Below are positions 11,425 to 22,371 of a stretch of DNA of 64,000 bases, piece by piece. Each line of letters opens with the position of its first letter. Within the stretch, counting starts at the first letter, position 1. Below the pieces are notes generated by a model. The model made no database searches. It was not told the DNA's origin and was given only the letters and a program-made list of their open reading frames with translations. Origin of the DNA: Brasenia schreberi (taxonomy: Eukaryota > Streptophyta > Magnoliopsida > Nymphaeales > Cabombaceae); contig JAYKKT010000037.1 of the NCBI GenBank assembly GCA_036023115.1, positions 2,416,501-2,480,500 on the forward strand, read 5' to 3'. Position numbers and translations under genes: made by a program.

Positions 11425-12245
11425 ATGATATCTGGTTATTCTCACCATGGATATATAGATGAAGCATTAAGCACGTTCAAAGAAATGCAAGAAGGACGTG
11501 TCATGCTGAACTATATCACTCTTGTCTGTGTGCTATCTGCCTGTAGTCATGGGGGATTGGTGGATACTGGCTTATCATTGTTTGATTCAATGTATAAGAA
11601 GTACGGAATGAAAGTACGAGCAGAGCATTATGTGTGCATTGTTGATCTATTAGGTAGAACAGGACATCTTCATCGAGCTCATGCAATAATCAAAACAATG
11701 TCGATTCCTTCTACTGCTTCAGTGTGGGGAGCACTTCTTGGTGCATGTAGAGTGCACGGCAATGCTGATCTCAATGCCGAAGCAGCAAAACAAGTGGGAG
11801 GAAGCAACAAAGGTAAGAGATAAGATGAAAAATGGTGGGATGAAGAAGGTACCAGGGTGCAGCTGGATCAGTAGTAAGGATTGTGTGCATGTATTTCATG
11901 TCAAGGACCGATCACATCCACAAATGGCCAAAATTTACATGAAATTAGCAGAACTTAGGGAGCTCATGACCTCTGCAGGATATGTGCTGGATACCACATT
12001 CACGTTATTCGATGTGGAGGAAGAAGAGAAGGAAAGTCAGCTCTGGCATCACAGTGAGAAGTTGGCCTTGTCATTTGGACTCATCAGTACAGAGCCAGGG
12101 ATACCGATCGGATCACCAAGAACCTTCGTGTCTGTGGAGATTGCCACAATGTATTCAAATTTGTTTGTGGAATTATGCAGAGGGAGATCATTCTGCTGGA
12201 CAACAATAGGTTTCATCACTTCAGAGAAGGTCATTGGAGTAGGGG
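11425..12245 (+). pseudogene. Captured PPR protein fragment with E and DYW domains
   Basis: From 11425: WNAMISGYSHHGYIDEALSTF, then VLSACSHGGLVDTGLSLF and HYVCIVDLLGRTGHLHRA, consecutive PLS-type PPR motifs ending in WGALLGACRVHGNADL (E domain). The frame shifts near 11790, with about 20 residues missing, and resumes as WEEATKVRDKMKNGG and PGCSWISS. The DYW deaminase region has [11 protein letters not shown], then in another frame [10 protein letters not shown] and [11 protein letters not shown]. The terminal DYW tripeptide is absent. Intact relatives act in organellar RNA editing. This is a dead fragment inside an LTR element, in the element's sense orientation. Confidence 0.85.
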
Positions 12246-12545
12246 TGGATCTCATGGACGACCACAATTTTTGGTTTTCTCAACACATCCTAATGCTCCA
12301 ACAGTTGGACCTATATCTGCAATTTAGAGAGTTGGTGCAAGTGAGTCTCCTCCAACTCTGGTTGCTCGTGTTGTACAAGCGGGTGTTTCAATTACTCTTA
12401 ATGGTGAAGATGTTAAAATCAAAGAAGAAGAAGATTATGATTTGGATCTTGCATTTAATCTGCTGGACATTGCTAGAGTCATTGGTGAAAAATATATCCT
12501 AGGTGATACCATGGAGAAAGTGGATATTATTTCAGCTCTTGGTGA
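12246..12545 (+). pseudogene. Unidentified coding-like fragment in LTR element 1
   Basis: One frame reads [20 protein letters not shown], a stop, then PPTLVARVVQAGVSITLNGE and YDLDLAFNLLDIARVIGEKY over about 95 codons with only one stop. Its composition looks like real protein rather than chance. I do not recognise the parent gene. By position it is probably another captured fragment. Confidence 0.4.
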
Positions 12546-12549
12546 CAGC

Positions 12550-12907
12550 TCAGAAGCTGTTTGATGAAATGCCTGAACAAAATGTTGTTTCCTAGACATT
12601 CATGATTTTCGACTATTGTAGGAACTCTTTGTTTAAGGAGGCTTTAGGACTATTTCATGAGATGCAGAACGCAAAGCATCTTGGCGCTGAGGTGTTGGAG
12701 CTCATTGGTAATGCCGCTCGTGACAACAAGAAGACAAGAATTGTGCCTCGCCACATCCAATTGGCCGTGAGGAACGATGAAGAACTCAGTAAGTTGCTGG
12801 GTGAAGTTACGATTGCTAGTGGGGGTGAGATGCCTCATAACATTCTGCTTTCCAAGAAGGATGGTTTGTCAGAATATGCAAAGGTCATGGGAGAAGACGA
12901 TGGTTAA
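12550..12907 (+). pseudogene. Chimeric fragment: PPR joined in frame to histone H2A
   Basis: A PPR motif (QKLFDEMPEQNVVS, a stop in place of Trp, then [12 protein letters not shown]) runs in the open frame from 12602 straight into histone H2A at about 12680: [40 protein letters not shown]. The H2A part covers the C-terminal half of the histone fold, docking region included, with a few residues lost near MPHNILL. H2A's N-terminal half is missing. Both parts point with the element. Confidence 0.85.
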
Positions 12908-12914
12908 AAAAAAA

Positions 12915-13130
12915 AAAGGGGATGACCATGATTTCTGGGCTTGCATTGCATGGACTTGGGGAAGAAGCATCTTGGTGGATCATGGCCGAAAATTTTTTTA
13001 GGATATGCACCGCATGTGTGAATCATGCCTGCAATTGAGCATTATGGTTGCATGGTCGACCTTCTTGGTAGGTTGCTTAAAGGAAGCATTACAGGTTGCA
13101 AAAAGCATGATTAGATATCAAGTGGACATT
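12915..13130 (+). pseudogene. Second captured PPR fragment
   Basis: ATGATTTCTGGGCTTGCATT begins an MISGLALHGLGEEA-like PPR motif. After frame changes come EHYGCMVDLLG-like and LKEALQVAKSMI stretches (about 13030-13110). Frameshifts and a T-run near 12990 break it. It may come from the same parent as the PPR piece upstream of H2A. Confidence 0.6.
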
Positions 13131-13689
13131 GGAAGAGGAAGCTAGAAAATGCTAGTGACTCATACTTTGGCTGGATTGTGATAGAGAAAGCGAGTACATC
13201 GCATTTGAAGTAATTGAAGTCTGCACGTCTACCAATCAGGATTTCGACATATTCAGAACATACTTATCAGCTTTGATTGATAGGGAAATACATGAAGCTG
13301 CTCAGAATCATGGCAAACCCAAATAATTGTTCAATGAAATGCTCAAAAAGAGATGATTAACATGAACATCAAGTGTTTGAGAAAATGCTTAAGAGAGTTG
13401 AAAATTCAGAAAAAGATTATAGGAGATATAAAGTAGTATGTTATGACTATTTCAATTGGAAAAACAACATGAAGAAAGTTTACATAAAAGATATGTATGC
13501 TGAAGATTACAGTTATGAGGACTGATGAAATGTGTTTTACAACTAAAGAAGTTGTTGAAAATATTACAGTCAAGAAAGCACAAGAAAATATAAAGAAGAA
13601 AGAGATGGCGATGGCTCCTAGGGGGGGTGCAATGCCAAATTTCATCTTCTAAATTATGTTGTGTAAGCACCAACAGCAACCACAAAAGT

Positions 13690-14230
13690 AAAAAAGTTTG
13701 AAAAGAAGAAAGAGAGAAAGGCAGCCCATTCCATCTTCTAATGATTGATAAGAAGAAAGTAAGAGAGGGCAGCCTAATTCCATCTTCTATTTATTTAAAG
13801 ACCGGAAAAGTTTGAAAAGAAGAAAGAGAGAAAGGTGGTCCTATTCAATCTTCTAATGATTGATAAGGAGAAAGTGACAAAGATGGCCTAATTCAATCTT
13901 CTAACTATTTGGAGACTGAAAAGTTTGAAAAGAAGAAAGAGAGAAAGGCGGTCTTATTCCATCTTCTAGTGATTGATAAGAAGAAAGTGAGAGACGGCCT
14001 AATTCCATCTTCTATGTATTTGAAGACCATACTTTATGATTGAAAGAAGAAAGTGAGAGAGGGTCTACTACATCAGAATAGTCAGCCTATCCAATTCCAT
14101 CTTCTAAGTGTTTGGTAATCTTCTATCTATTTCGAAAAAATACTTTATGATTGAAAGAAGAAAGTGAAAGAGAGGGACGACTGCATTAGAATTGTCAATC
14201 TATCCAATTCCATCTTCTATCAAGTGTTTG
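13690..14230 (+). repeat. ~114-bp imperfect tandem array
   Basis: AAAAGTTTGAAAAGAAGAAA recurs at about 13692, 13806 and 13919, a spacing of 113-114 bases. Each unit alternates GAAGAAAGAGAGAAAGG with CATTCCATCTTCTA. Two more degenerate units run to about 14230. It lies in the interior of LTR element 1, close to the 3' end. No coding role is seen. Confidence 0.8.
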
Positions 14231-14565
14231 GTTGGTGGTTTGATTATCATAATGATCCATAAGTGTGGTGAAGTAAAAACAAGTGTTTCACCTCTAGTGT
14301 GTATGGTGGAAATGGTACCTTCTACCATAAAAGATCATATTTCTACCATAAAAGATCATATTTCTCAAGAATTGGAAAAACATGACTTTTGAAGTGTAGT
14401 TGCTTAAGATGATCAACCAAGAAGGCTAAGTTGAAGTTGTTGCAGCAAAAGAAACTGTGGAAGATTAGATCAGTCATAAAAATAGATGAAGAATGTTGTA
14501 GAAAGCTATGAAGATTTTTGGCAAGTTTGGAGTTCGAAGTATCTCACTCCCAACTTGAGGGGGGG

Positions 14566-14845
14566 TGTTAAAGAATATGCATATCTAGTGTTCTTTGTAT
14601 TAGTTTTATAATTTCTGATGTTTTTAGGTATTATTGAAATTGCCCAAAATACTAGGGGCATTTTGGTAATTTTCTATACTAGGGGTATTTTGGTCATTTT
14701 ATGTTTTACAACTCCTTATATAAGGGTTGATAGGTTGTATTAGGGTTTAAGTTGTTGTGATTACCGATCTCCATATTTTTCTTCTTTTTCTTGTGTTGAT
14801 ATTTTCTACTATTGATCATCTGCTACGCAACCACGTTTTCCAACA
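14566..14845 (+). repeat. 3' LTR of gene-capturing LTR element 1
   Basis: TGTTAAAGAATATGC to CCAACA. Compared with the 5' LTR it lacks one block of about 47 bases between GTTGTGATTA and CCGATCTCC, exactly the stretch that holds the GC-rich hairpin. Confidence 0.88.
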
Positions 14846-14849
14846 GAGT

Positions 14850-16590
14850 AGAGTTAGGAAATTGTTAGAAGTCATTAAATGATAATGTCTATAGATGATT
14901 GAGAGCATACATGAGAAAAAATAACAAAAGAATGATTTAGAGATGTTTGAGGAAGATGATGATGATCTTGTTAGATTAGGTGATAGTATTCTTTCTTATG
15001 GTAGGACAAAGGTTGGTAGTAGCAGTTCTCAATCACCAACCAGGAGAAAGTGGGTTGTTGAAGATGTTGTAAGTAAAAGTGGTAGAAGAGGAAGGAGTAG
15101 AGAAAGTGCTTCATCTAGCATATAGTCATTTTTTCCTCATAGCACTATATATGGTGTTGAACCTAGAATTCATGCTCCTGTTGCTTAAGAGCAATTGCAT
15201 GAGCACACAAACCTTGCAATGGACAAATGGTTTTATGATACATGCATTCTATTTGATGCAGCAAACAATTTTTATTTTCAAGCAATGACATGCAATTGCT
15301 AATATTGGTCTAGGGTATAAGATGTTTTCTCATCAAAAGTTGAGAGAGAAACTATTAAATAAGATTGTCCTTGAAGTGGAAGAATATTGTTCGACTTTGA
15401 GAGTAATGAAAGGATATAGGATCCATTGTCATGGCAGACAGATAGGCGAGGAAGGACTATGTTAAACTTTCTTGTCTACCATCCTAAATGACTTATGTTT
15501 TTGAGATCTCTAAACATGTCAGAGGATAGGCACACTGCTGAGATCCTAAGGCAAGAGTTTGATAAGGTGATATGCAAGGTTGGGCTAGAGAATGTGGTCC
15601 AATTGATTACAGATAGTGCAACTAACTATAAAGCAGTTGGGAATGAGTTAGCAGATACTTATGGGACTTTCTATTGGACACTATGTGCAACCCATTATTT
15701 AGATCTCATCCTTGAGGATATTGGTGGGATAGATCAGATAAAAGCAACAATTGAGTGTTGTGAAGATATCACCAAATTTATCTACACCCATGCTTTTGTA
15801 TTATATATGACGAGGAGATATACAGATGCTACAGAGCTCTTTCATAAAACTACAACTTAGTTTGTAACTAATTTCTTATTTGTAGAGAACATTGTGAAAC
15901 AAAAGCAAGCCTTGAAGAAAATCTTCTCCTCAGACAAGCGGCAACAATTTGCAGAGTTGCCTTAAAGTAAAGAAACAAAAATTAAATGAGATTTTAAAGA
16001 TGGTCTTTAGAAGTACAGTTTGGAATGCATGTGTTAGACTATTGAGATTTACATATCGTTTAGTGAAAGTTTTGAGATTGACTGATAGTGAGGAGAAACA
16101 TTCTATGGGTTATCTTTATGAAGTCATGGATAGGGCAAAAAAAGTTATTATAAGTAATTTCAATGGAAGAAAGATGGATTATGTGCCGTGTAAAACATTA
16201 TAGATAACAAATGGAACAAATAATTCCATTAGCCTATTCATGCAACAACTTATTACCTGAACCCAATATTCAGGTACTCAGTAAGCTTTAAAGAGGTAAA
16301 TCGAGATATCATTGATTGTATAGACAGATTACTTCTTAATGAGAGTAGAGCAAATTCTATATATCGAGAAATGAAGATCTATGATAATGCTCTTCACTTG
16401 ATGGGCTTGCCTGTAGTAATTTGTAACCACACTAATATATGCCAAGGTAAACTATTTATCTTCATATTTAAGTTTCTTAAATCTAATATATATTATAGAT
16501 TAAGTCCCTAATGTTTGTCTTTTTTTTATCATATGTATGGTGTTATAGGTTTAGAAGTGATTGCACAAACCTTAGAGGTGAGTTTTGAGT
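14850..16590 (+). pseudogene. hAT 1 transposase (DUF659 and downstream)
   Basis: Acidic linker FEEDDDDLVRLGDS at 14943, then a run of stops. The frame at 15495-15860 contains MFLRSLNMSEDRHTAEILRQ, GLENVVQLITDSATNYKAVG (the DUF659/catalytic Asp block) and FYWTLCATHYLDLILEDIG. Matching sequence continues to about 16440, followed by an intron (acceptor TTATAG near 16548) and the start of the next exon, cut at 16592. hAT 2 has CATHCLD where this copy has CATHYLD. There are many stops. Confidence 0.85.
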
Positions 16591-16592
16591 CA

Positions 16593-16880
16593 TGTTTAAG
16601 AATAATGAAGGAATGAGTCTCCGCTCCTATTGGATCCATATTTGGTCCAATAGGAGTTGCGTGGTGTAACATTTACTAAGTAGGAGTATATTATGAATTC
16701 AAATTAGAAAACACTATAAAATGAAACCCTACACCAAAATGTAAACCGTGTGAAAGAAATGAGAGAGAGAGAGGGTGGTTGTCAAGGATGTGGAACTAAC
16801 TCTCAATCCTTTGTAACTCCAAGTTTCTCATTATTTGATTGATTGTCTTTCATTACTTGCATTATGTGTTTTTCTCCACA
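16593..16880 (+). repeat. 5' LTR of copia 2 plus primer site
   Basis: TGTTTAAG to CTCCACA, followed directly by TGGTATCAGAACC (16881-16893), one base from the initiator-Met primer consensus. A TATAAAATG box lies near 16715. The left boundary is set by comparison with hAT 2, whose sequence continues where this copy switches to LTR. No second LTR copy is in the window. Confidence 0.7.
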
Positions 16881-17084
16881 TGGTATCAGAACCTAATTTG
16901 TGGGATTAGGGCTTCACGGTTAGCAGGCAACAATGTCTATGCCCTAAGGGTTAGAGTTTATCCAAGAAGCAATCAAGAAAACATGTGGAAGTGGTTCTAC
17001 ACCAAACCAAACAAAGATTCAAAAAAAAAATCAAGAAAACTTGGGATCATGACCTAGAGTAAGGGGGCACGATCATGGCTGAAA

Positions 17085-18005
17085 AAGGGAAAATATTGAA
17101 AAATACATAAATGTCAAGTATTGACAAAAGCGAAATATTTTATATTACAAGTATTAAATTGGATTAAAGAAACTATCTACAGTGGGCGAGGTCTATTGAA
17201 CTTGTTGTATTGGCGAGAGGAGGATGGGAAAATCTTACAGGGGAGATTTTCATACCAAGCCCTACTGATCCTACATACTCTCGATGGCGTAAAGAAAATG
17301 CCCTAGTAAGTGTGTGGTTAATACAATCCATGATTTCTTCTATTGGTTGTACTTTCATGTTCTTAGAATCGTCCCATGAAATCTGGTTGACCGTACAAAA
17401 TGCATGTTCACAACGGAAGAATATAGTGAAGAAGTATGAAATCATTTAAAAAATTAGGAAATGCAGATAAGGTAGTCGCTCGGTCACTGAATATTATGCT
17501 AAACTTTGCAGATTGTGGGGAGAGTTATCTTTCTATTCTAAGACAAAATATCAAAATTGCATGAAAGAAAGACGAAGAATTTTAAGAAAGGAAAGTTTTC
17601 GATTTATTATGGGATATCTCTCTTGATTATGAAGCTCTGAAGAATAATATCCTAAGTAGGGAAAAACTTCCCTCACTTAGTACAATTTGTACTCTACTAT
17701 TAAGGGAGGAAGATAAAAAATGTTTGAAAAAAGAAGGAAAAATCAGCAACTCAAAAATTACAGCTTTCGTAGGAAGAATCAAAACTCTACTCCTAGATTT
17801 AAAGGTAAAGGATGACATGGAAGATAAGAATTCAACAGTAATTTGTTGATAAAAATAAACTTTCATACACTCATTGTGAAAAAATAAGGCATACAAGTGA
17901 AACTTGTTACCAATTGCGAACCTTTAATAAAAATCAGCCAACTAGAGCTCTTTTTAGTGACCAACATGAGAAGAGCACAACAGAGTGTAATGAAGTCGAT
18001 GCTTC
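17085..18005 (+). pseudogene. copia 2 gag
   Basis: Stretches NYLQWARSIELVVLARG, then WLIQSMISSIGCTFMFLESS, and SRSVTEYYAKLCRLWGEL parallel the gag of copia 1. A zinc-knuckle remnant near 17870 reads YTHCEKIRHTSETCYQL. Several frameshifts and stops. Confidence 0.8.
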
Positions 18006-18015
18006 AATATAGCAG

Positions 18016-18364
18016 TGAAAAGTTGGTGAATATCACCTTAAAATATCACTCACAAAAGTCTTAGAAAAAGGTTATAATAAAGCGTATGAAATAAAGGCAC
18101 AATATACCGAAAATAAATATTATTTAGTCATACAAGGCTTGAGAAAAAATATACATAAGAGTGGTATTTATAGAAGAATACATAAAGGAGAGAGTGAGAA
18201 AGAACAAGTAAAGAAGTGAAGAGGAGAGGGGACCCCCAACGGCTACATCACTAGCCTTTGGGAGCCCTGGTGATCGTTGGGCCCCAATAACTAGGGGCCC
18301 TGACAACTCGATTGGCTTGAGCCTGTCATGGTCGGGCCCGTGTGACCCATGTCATATTATAACA
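18016..18364 (-). repeat. Putative solo LTR inserted in copia 2
   Basis: Read on the minus strand it starts TGTTATAATATGACATGG and ends CAACTTTTCA. It has a TATAAATACC box and a C-rich purine-poor middle, the layout of an LTR. It interrupts copia 2 between gag and the linker before protease. I could not find a matching 5-bp duplication, so the ends are approximate. Confidence 0.45.
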
Positions 18365-18395
18365 CTGAGGGTGGTCAAAACTTAATGGCTTAAAT

Positions 18396-18935
18396 GTAGA
18401 AGAGGATAGATGAGTTACAATCTCGACTTGTAGAATCTCAAGTGTCCTCCACATCATCTACCACTAATCCTCATGCTACTATGGCATATCCATTCTCGTT
18501 TATAATGTTTGGTAATCATTCTATATCTAATTTAAGATTTTGGGTTATTGACTCTAGTGGCACAGATCATATGGTAGGAACCAAATCATATTTTCAAGAC
18601 TACCACCCAATTCAAAAAATATTGGAATTAAAATGGTTGATGGATCTAATACTCCTATTGTTGGGAAAGGGAGTATAGTTACATCTCTTGGAGTTCTACA
18701 GAAAGTCCTACATGTTTCTACCCTCTTAGTCAATTTACTTTCTATACATGTATTGACTAAAGATTTATAACATTGTTGACTTTTGATGCTATTCATTGTG
18801 TCTTTAAGGAACTCAAGATGGGGAGGATGTGTGATCAGGATAGCATAAAGAGAGGATTGTACTTCTATGAGTAGACTAGCATCACTGAAAATGGATCAGC
18901 CCTTATTATAGAAAAATAGAAAGCATATCTTATTT
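18396..18935 (+). pseudogene. copia 2 protease region
   Basis: Linker IDELQSRLVESQV, then FWVIDSSGTDHMVG near 18538. The copia protease signature D-S-G-A is altered to D-S-S-G. LLSIHVLTK-like sequence follows. Frameshifted after 18640. Confidence 0.75.
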
Positions 18936-19715
18936 TGTGGCATCAACGATTAGGACATTTACCACTCTCTAGAATCAGATTTTTTTTACCAAAATTTAAG
19001 AATTGTAACGTCTTGTTAGAAGTTAAAACATTATCGTGCCTTCTTTGAGATTGTGCATTTAGATATTTGGGGACCATGCTCTATTATTGCCTTACATGGC
19101 CATAAATACTTTGTTTCATTTATAGATAACTTAACCATATTTTCTATGGTTTACCTCATGAGATATAGAGATGAAATTATAAATATTCTATAAGAGTATT
19201 ATGAATTTATTCATACATAGTTTCAACTGCCCATAAAAACTATACGCAACGATAATGGGGGAGAGTATATGAGTAACTCTTTAAATTCATTCTTTTTCAG
19301 AAAGGTATTTTACATCAAACTTCATGCTCATATTCTCTACACTACAACGGAGTTTTTGAAAGGAAAAATAGACATATCTGTTGATTGGATATAATATGCC
19401 CAAATTCTTTTAGAGAGAAGTTGTATTAACTACTGTCTATCTTATAAATTGTATGCCTAGTGTTGTTCTTAATGAAAACTCTCTATTTCATCTACTATGT
19501 CCATACCAAAAACAGTTTCATGTAGATTTTGGCGACACTTGTTTTGTACATGTATATAAAAATGCTAGAGATAAGCTTTATGCTAAAGCAATTAAATATA
19601 TTTTCCTGGGTTATTCTTTCACCCAAAAAGGATACAAATGTTATGACACAGAGAATAGAAGATGCTATGTTACTATGGATGTGACATTTTATGAGAGTTT
19701 TATTTTATGAGAACA
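18936..19715 (+). pseudogene. copia 2 integrase
   Basis: The zinc-finger side reads LWHQRLGHLP. Core: VHLDIWGPC (first Asp) near 19056, KYFVSFIDN, and RNDNGGEYMSN (second Asp) near 19245. The usual NGVAERKNRH is degraded to NGVFERKNRH. The C-terminal part at 19453-19710 is open (GDTCFVHVYKNARDKLYAKA, GYKCYDTENRRCYVTMDVTF). Stops and frameshifts in the core inactivate it. Confidence 0.82.
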
Positions 19716-20547
19716 AGGACAATCAATCACTTAGTAACCATCCTCCTATGGTGTTGTCGATCATGCTTTTAGGTGAAGTTCCAGCAAATGAGATAGATAT
19801 ACTAAAAAACATGCCACAAAAAGGGGGTGAATGAAAAAATTATTCTAGAGGAGAAAGGAAAGTCGTCATGCAAAGCCAAGAAGCTACCTCGGATTAAGAT
19901 CCTCACCCTGAAACAATTCATCCACCTCCTTAGTAGCATGTAATACTTCTAATATTTCTGATGATTTACCTATTACATTGAGAAAAGGAAAATGTGGGAC
20001 TGCTACATATCCATTACATCAGATGATATCATATACTAATATTTTTTTAAAAGAATATCAGTTATTTGTGATGAATACAAAAAGTACTTACATTCCCAAG
20101 AGTTTTAAATAAGCAAATCAGAATCCCATATGGCATGCTGCTATGGGTGAAGAAATCAAAGCAATTGAAACAAAACAAAACGTGAATTATTTCAGACCTT
20201 CCACCAAACAGAAAAACTGTGGGTGGTAAGTGAGTATATACTATCAAAAGATAGAAGTATAGAGAGGTATAAAGCTCGATTGGTTGCTAAAGGTTATAGC
20301 CAATCATATGAAATTGACTATAATGAAATATTTACCCTAGTAGCAAAAATGAATACTATTCAAATTCTTCTAAGTATAGTTGTGAATCTGAAGTGAGAAT
20401 TATGACAACTTGATGTCAAGAATGCATTCCTTCAAGGGAACCTTAACAAAGACATTTATATGGATCTACCACTGGGATACAATCAGAAAGTCTCATTGAA
20501 CAAGGTATGCAAATTGAAGAAATCTTTGTATGGGTTAAAACAGTTTC

Positions 20548-20594
20548 ACAACAACAACAACTAAGCTTTTTCCCATACTAGACGGGGTCGGCTA
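20548..20594 (-). mobile_element. Very short RTE LINE tail
   Basis: Minus-strand CAACAACAACTAAG to GGGGTCGGCTA, only the last ~45 bp of the LINE. It lies inside the left target duplication of the larger LINE, flanked by AGTTTC at 20542-20547 and 20595-20600. Confidence 0.75.
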
Positions 20595-20609
20595 AGTTTC
20601 CTAATACAT

Positions 20610-22371
20610 ACAACAACAACAACAACTAAGCCTTTTCCCATACTAGACGGGGTCGGCTACATGGATTCTTTGTTTCCACAGATCCCTATCATGTGCCATG
20701 TTAGCAGTTAACTCCCAATAAGCTAGATCATTCTTTATTGTTTCTTTCCAACACTTTTGTGGTCGTCCTCTACTTCTTTTAATACTTTCCAAATTTAGTT
20801 TTTCTAACCTTCTTACAGGTTCTTCTTTTGATCTTCTTTCTATATGTCCAAACCATCTTAAACGATGTTCTCTCATTTTATCCTCTATTGGTGCCACTCC
20901 TAATTTGTTTCAAATAACCTCATTATGTATACGGTCTTTTCTTGTATGACCACTCATCCATCAACATCTTCATTTCTGTTACAGACATGTTTTGTACATG
21001 TTGATGATTAACTGCCCAACACTCAGAACCATAAAACATGGCAGGCCTAATTACTACTCTATAATATTTACCTTTTAATTTTAATGGTATCTTCTTATCA
21101 CAAAGAATACCTGATGCTCCTCTCCATTTTAACCAACCAACATTAATTCTATGGGTACCATCTCCATCAATTCTTCTATCACTCTAAAAAATTGACCCTA
21201 GGTATTTAAAACTTTCCTTTTGGGGAATGCAATGTGTGCCAATTTTAATTTCTATGTCCTCTGAAGTAACCAAATGATCAAACTTACATTCCATATATTC
21301 TGTCTTTGTTCTACTAAGTCGGAGGCCTTTGCATTCTAATGTTTCTCTCCATAGTTCCAATTTTCTATAACTTTTTCCTTAGACTCCTCCACTAATACAA
21401 TGTCATTTGAAAATAACATACACCAAGGTACTTCATCTTGAATATGTTTTGTTAACTCATCCATCACCATTATAAATAAGTATGGACTTAAAGTTGATCC
21501 TTGATGTAACCCAATATTAACTTCAAAGAAGTATGTCGTTCCTTCATGAGTCCTCACACATGTTTTTGCATCATCATACATGTCTCTTATAAGGTTAATA
21601 TATGTCAATGGGATACCTCTTTTTTCCAAAGTTCTCCAAAGAACCTCCCTCGGTACCCTATCATAAGCTTTTTCTAAATCAATAAATATCATGTGAAGGT
21701 CTTTCTTTTTTGCTCTAAAATGTTTCATAAGACGTCTCAAAAGGTGAATCGCTTCAATAGTAGATCTGCCTAGCATGAATCCAAATTGGTTCTCTATTGT
21801 ACTTGATACTTGTCTTAACCTACATTCGATAATTCTTTCCCATAATTTCATAGTATGACTCATTAACTTGATACCTCGATAATTCACACAATTTTGAATG
21901 TCTCTCTCGTTCTTATATATGGGTATAAGTGTACTTGCTCTCCATTCCTCGGGCATCTTTTGGTTTTTCCATATTTCATTAAATAGTCTTGTGAGCCAAG
22001 TGATTCCTATTTCTCCCAGTATTTTCCAAACTTCTATAGGAATATTATATGGTCCTACCGATTTACCACCCTTCATATGTTTAAGAGCCTCTTTGACTTC
22101 ATTCTTTTGAATACGTAGGTAGAAATTGTGGTTTATATACTTTTCTGACTTGGCTAAATCTCCTAAACTAATACTAACATCTTTATTTTCATTAAAAAGA
22201 TTATAAAAATAGTTTTTTCGTCTATTTCTTATATCATCATTTGCCACTAGAATTTTTTCATCCTCGTCTTTTATGCATCTAACATAATTAAGATCTTTAG
22301 TTTTCTTATCTCTAGCCCTAGCTATCCTAAAAATATCTCTTTCACCCTCTTTTGAATTGAGTTTTTTATAA
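20610..22371 (-). mobile_element. RTE LINE, 5'-truncated, inserted in copia 2
   Basis: A 1.76-kb minus-strand LINE with the (GTT)n tail at its right-reading end. Its 15-bp target duplication AGTTTCCTAATACAT (20595-20609) and AGTTTCCCAATACAT (22372-22386) differs at one base. The reading frame from 22371 down to 21336 encodes the RT fingers and palm. The C-terminal region at 20643-20897 is also open (RLRWFGHIERRSKEEPVRRL). This is among the better preserved LINE copies here. Confidence 0.93.
21336..22371 (-). pseudogene. LINE reverse transcriptase, long open frame
   Basis: About 344 codons are open from [16 protein letters not shown] to the stop at 21336. Motifs: [55 protein letters not shown] (motif A), [20 protein letters not shown] (motif B). 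Motif C is LFSNDIVLV, where FADD is expected, so the first catalytic Asp is Asn and the Ala is Ser. The open frame continues beyond the LINE into antisense copia up to 22448, which is not part of the LINE protein. The C-terminal domain is in another frame after 21336. Confidence 0.88.

Larger units (their letters stand above)
10338..14845 (+). mobile_element. Non-autonomous LTR element 1 carrying host-gene fragments
   Basis: LTRs at 10338-10664 and 14566-14845, target duplication GAGTA at 10333-10337 and 14846-14850, primer site TGGTATCAGAGCC at 10665, and a polypurine tract GAGGGGGGG just before the 3' LTR. The 3.9-kb interior shows no gag, protease, integrase or RT. It holds sense-oriented fragments of PPR-DYW proteins and histone H2A, short repeats and a 114-bp tandem array. 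The minus-strand element at 53331-56267 shares LTRs and the tract-proximal interior. Mobilisation must come from a partner element. Confidence 0.9.
8974..16592 (+). mobile_element. hAT transposon 1, truncated on the right
   Basis: Begins CAGTATTATCCGTATTGG, a degraded form of the terminus seen in hAT 2 at 50641 (CAGTGTTGTCTG). A subterminal region follows, rich in CGTATCG and ACGATACG motifs on both strands. A BED zinc finger, a DUF659-type transposase and a C-terminal region follow, the same order as in hAT 2. It is interrupted by a small hAT-like element (9574-10298) and an LTR element (10338-14845). The right part is lost where the LTR of copia 2 begins at 16593. It sits inside the minus-strand LINE. 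Confidence 0.85.

Noticed and set aside
13690..14230. A CRISPR-like array
   Set aside because: The units are degenerate, the spacing is filled with related sequence rather than unique spacers, and it lies inside a plant LTR element.
18016..18364. A solo LTR with a clean 5-bp target duplication
   Set aside because: Candidate flanks AGCAG and CTGAG do not match. It is kept only as a putative solo LTR.
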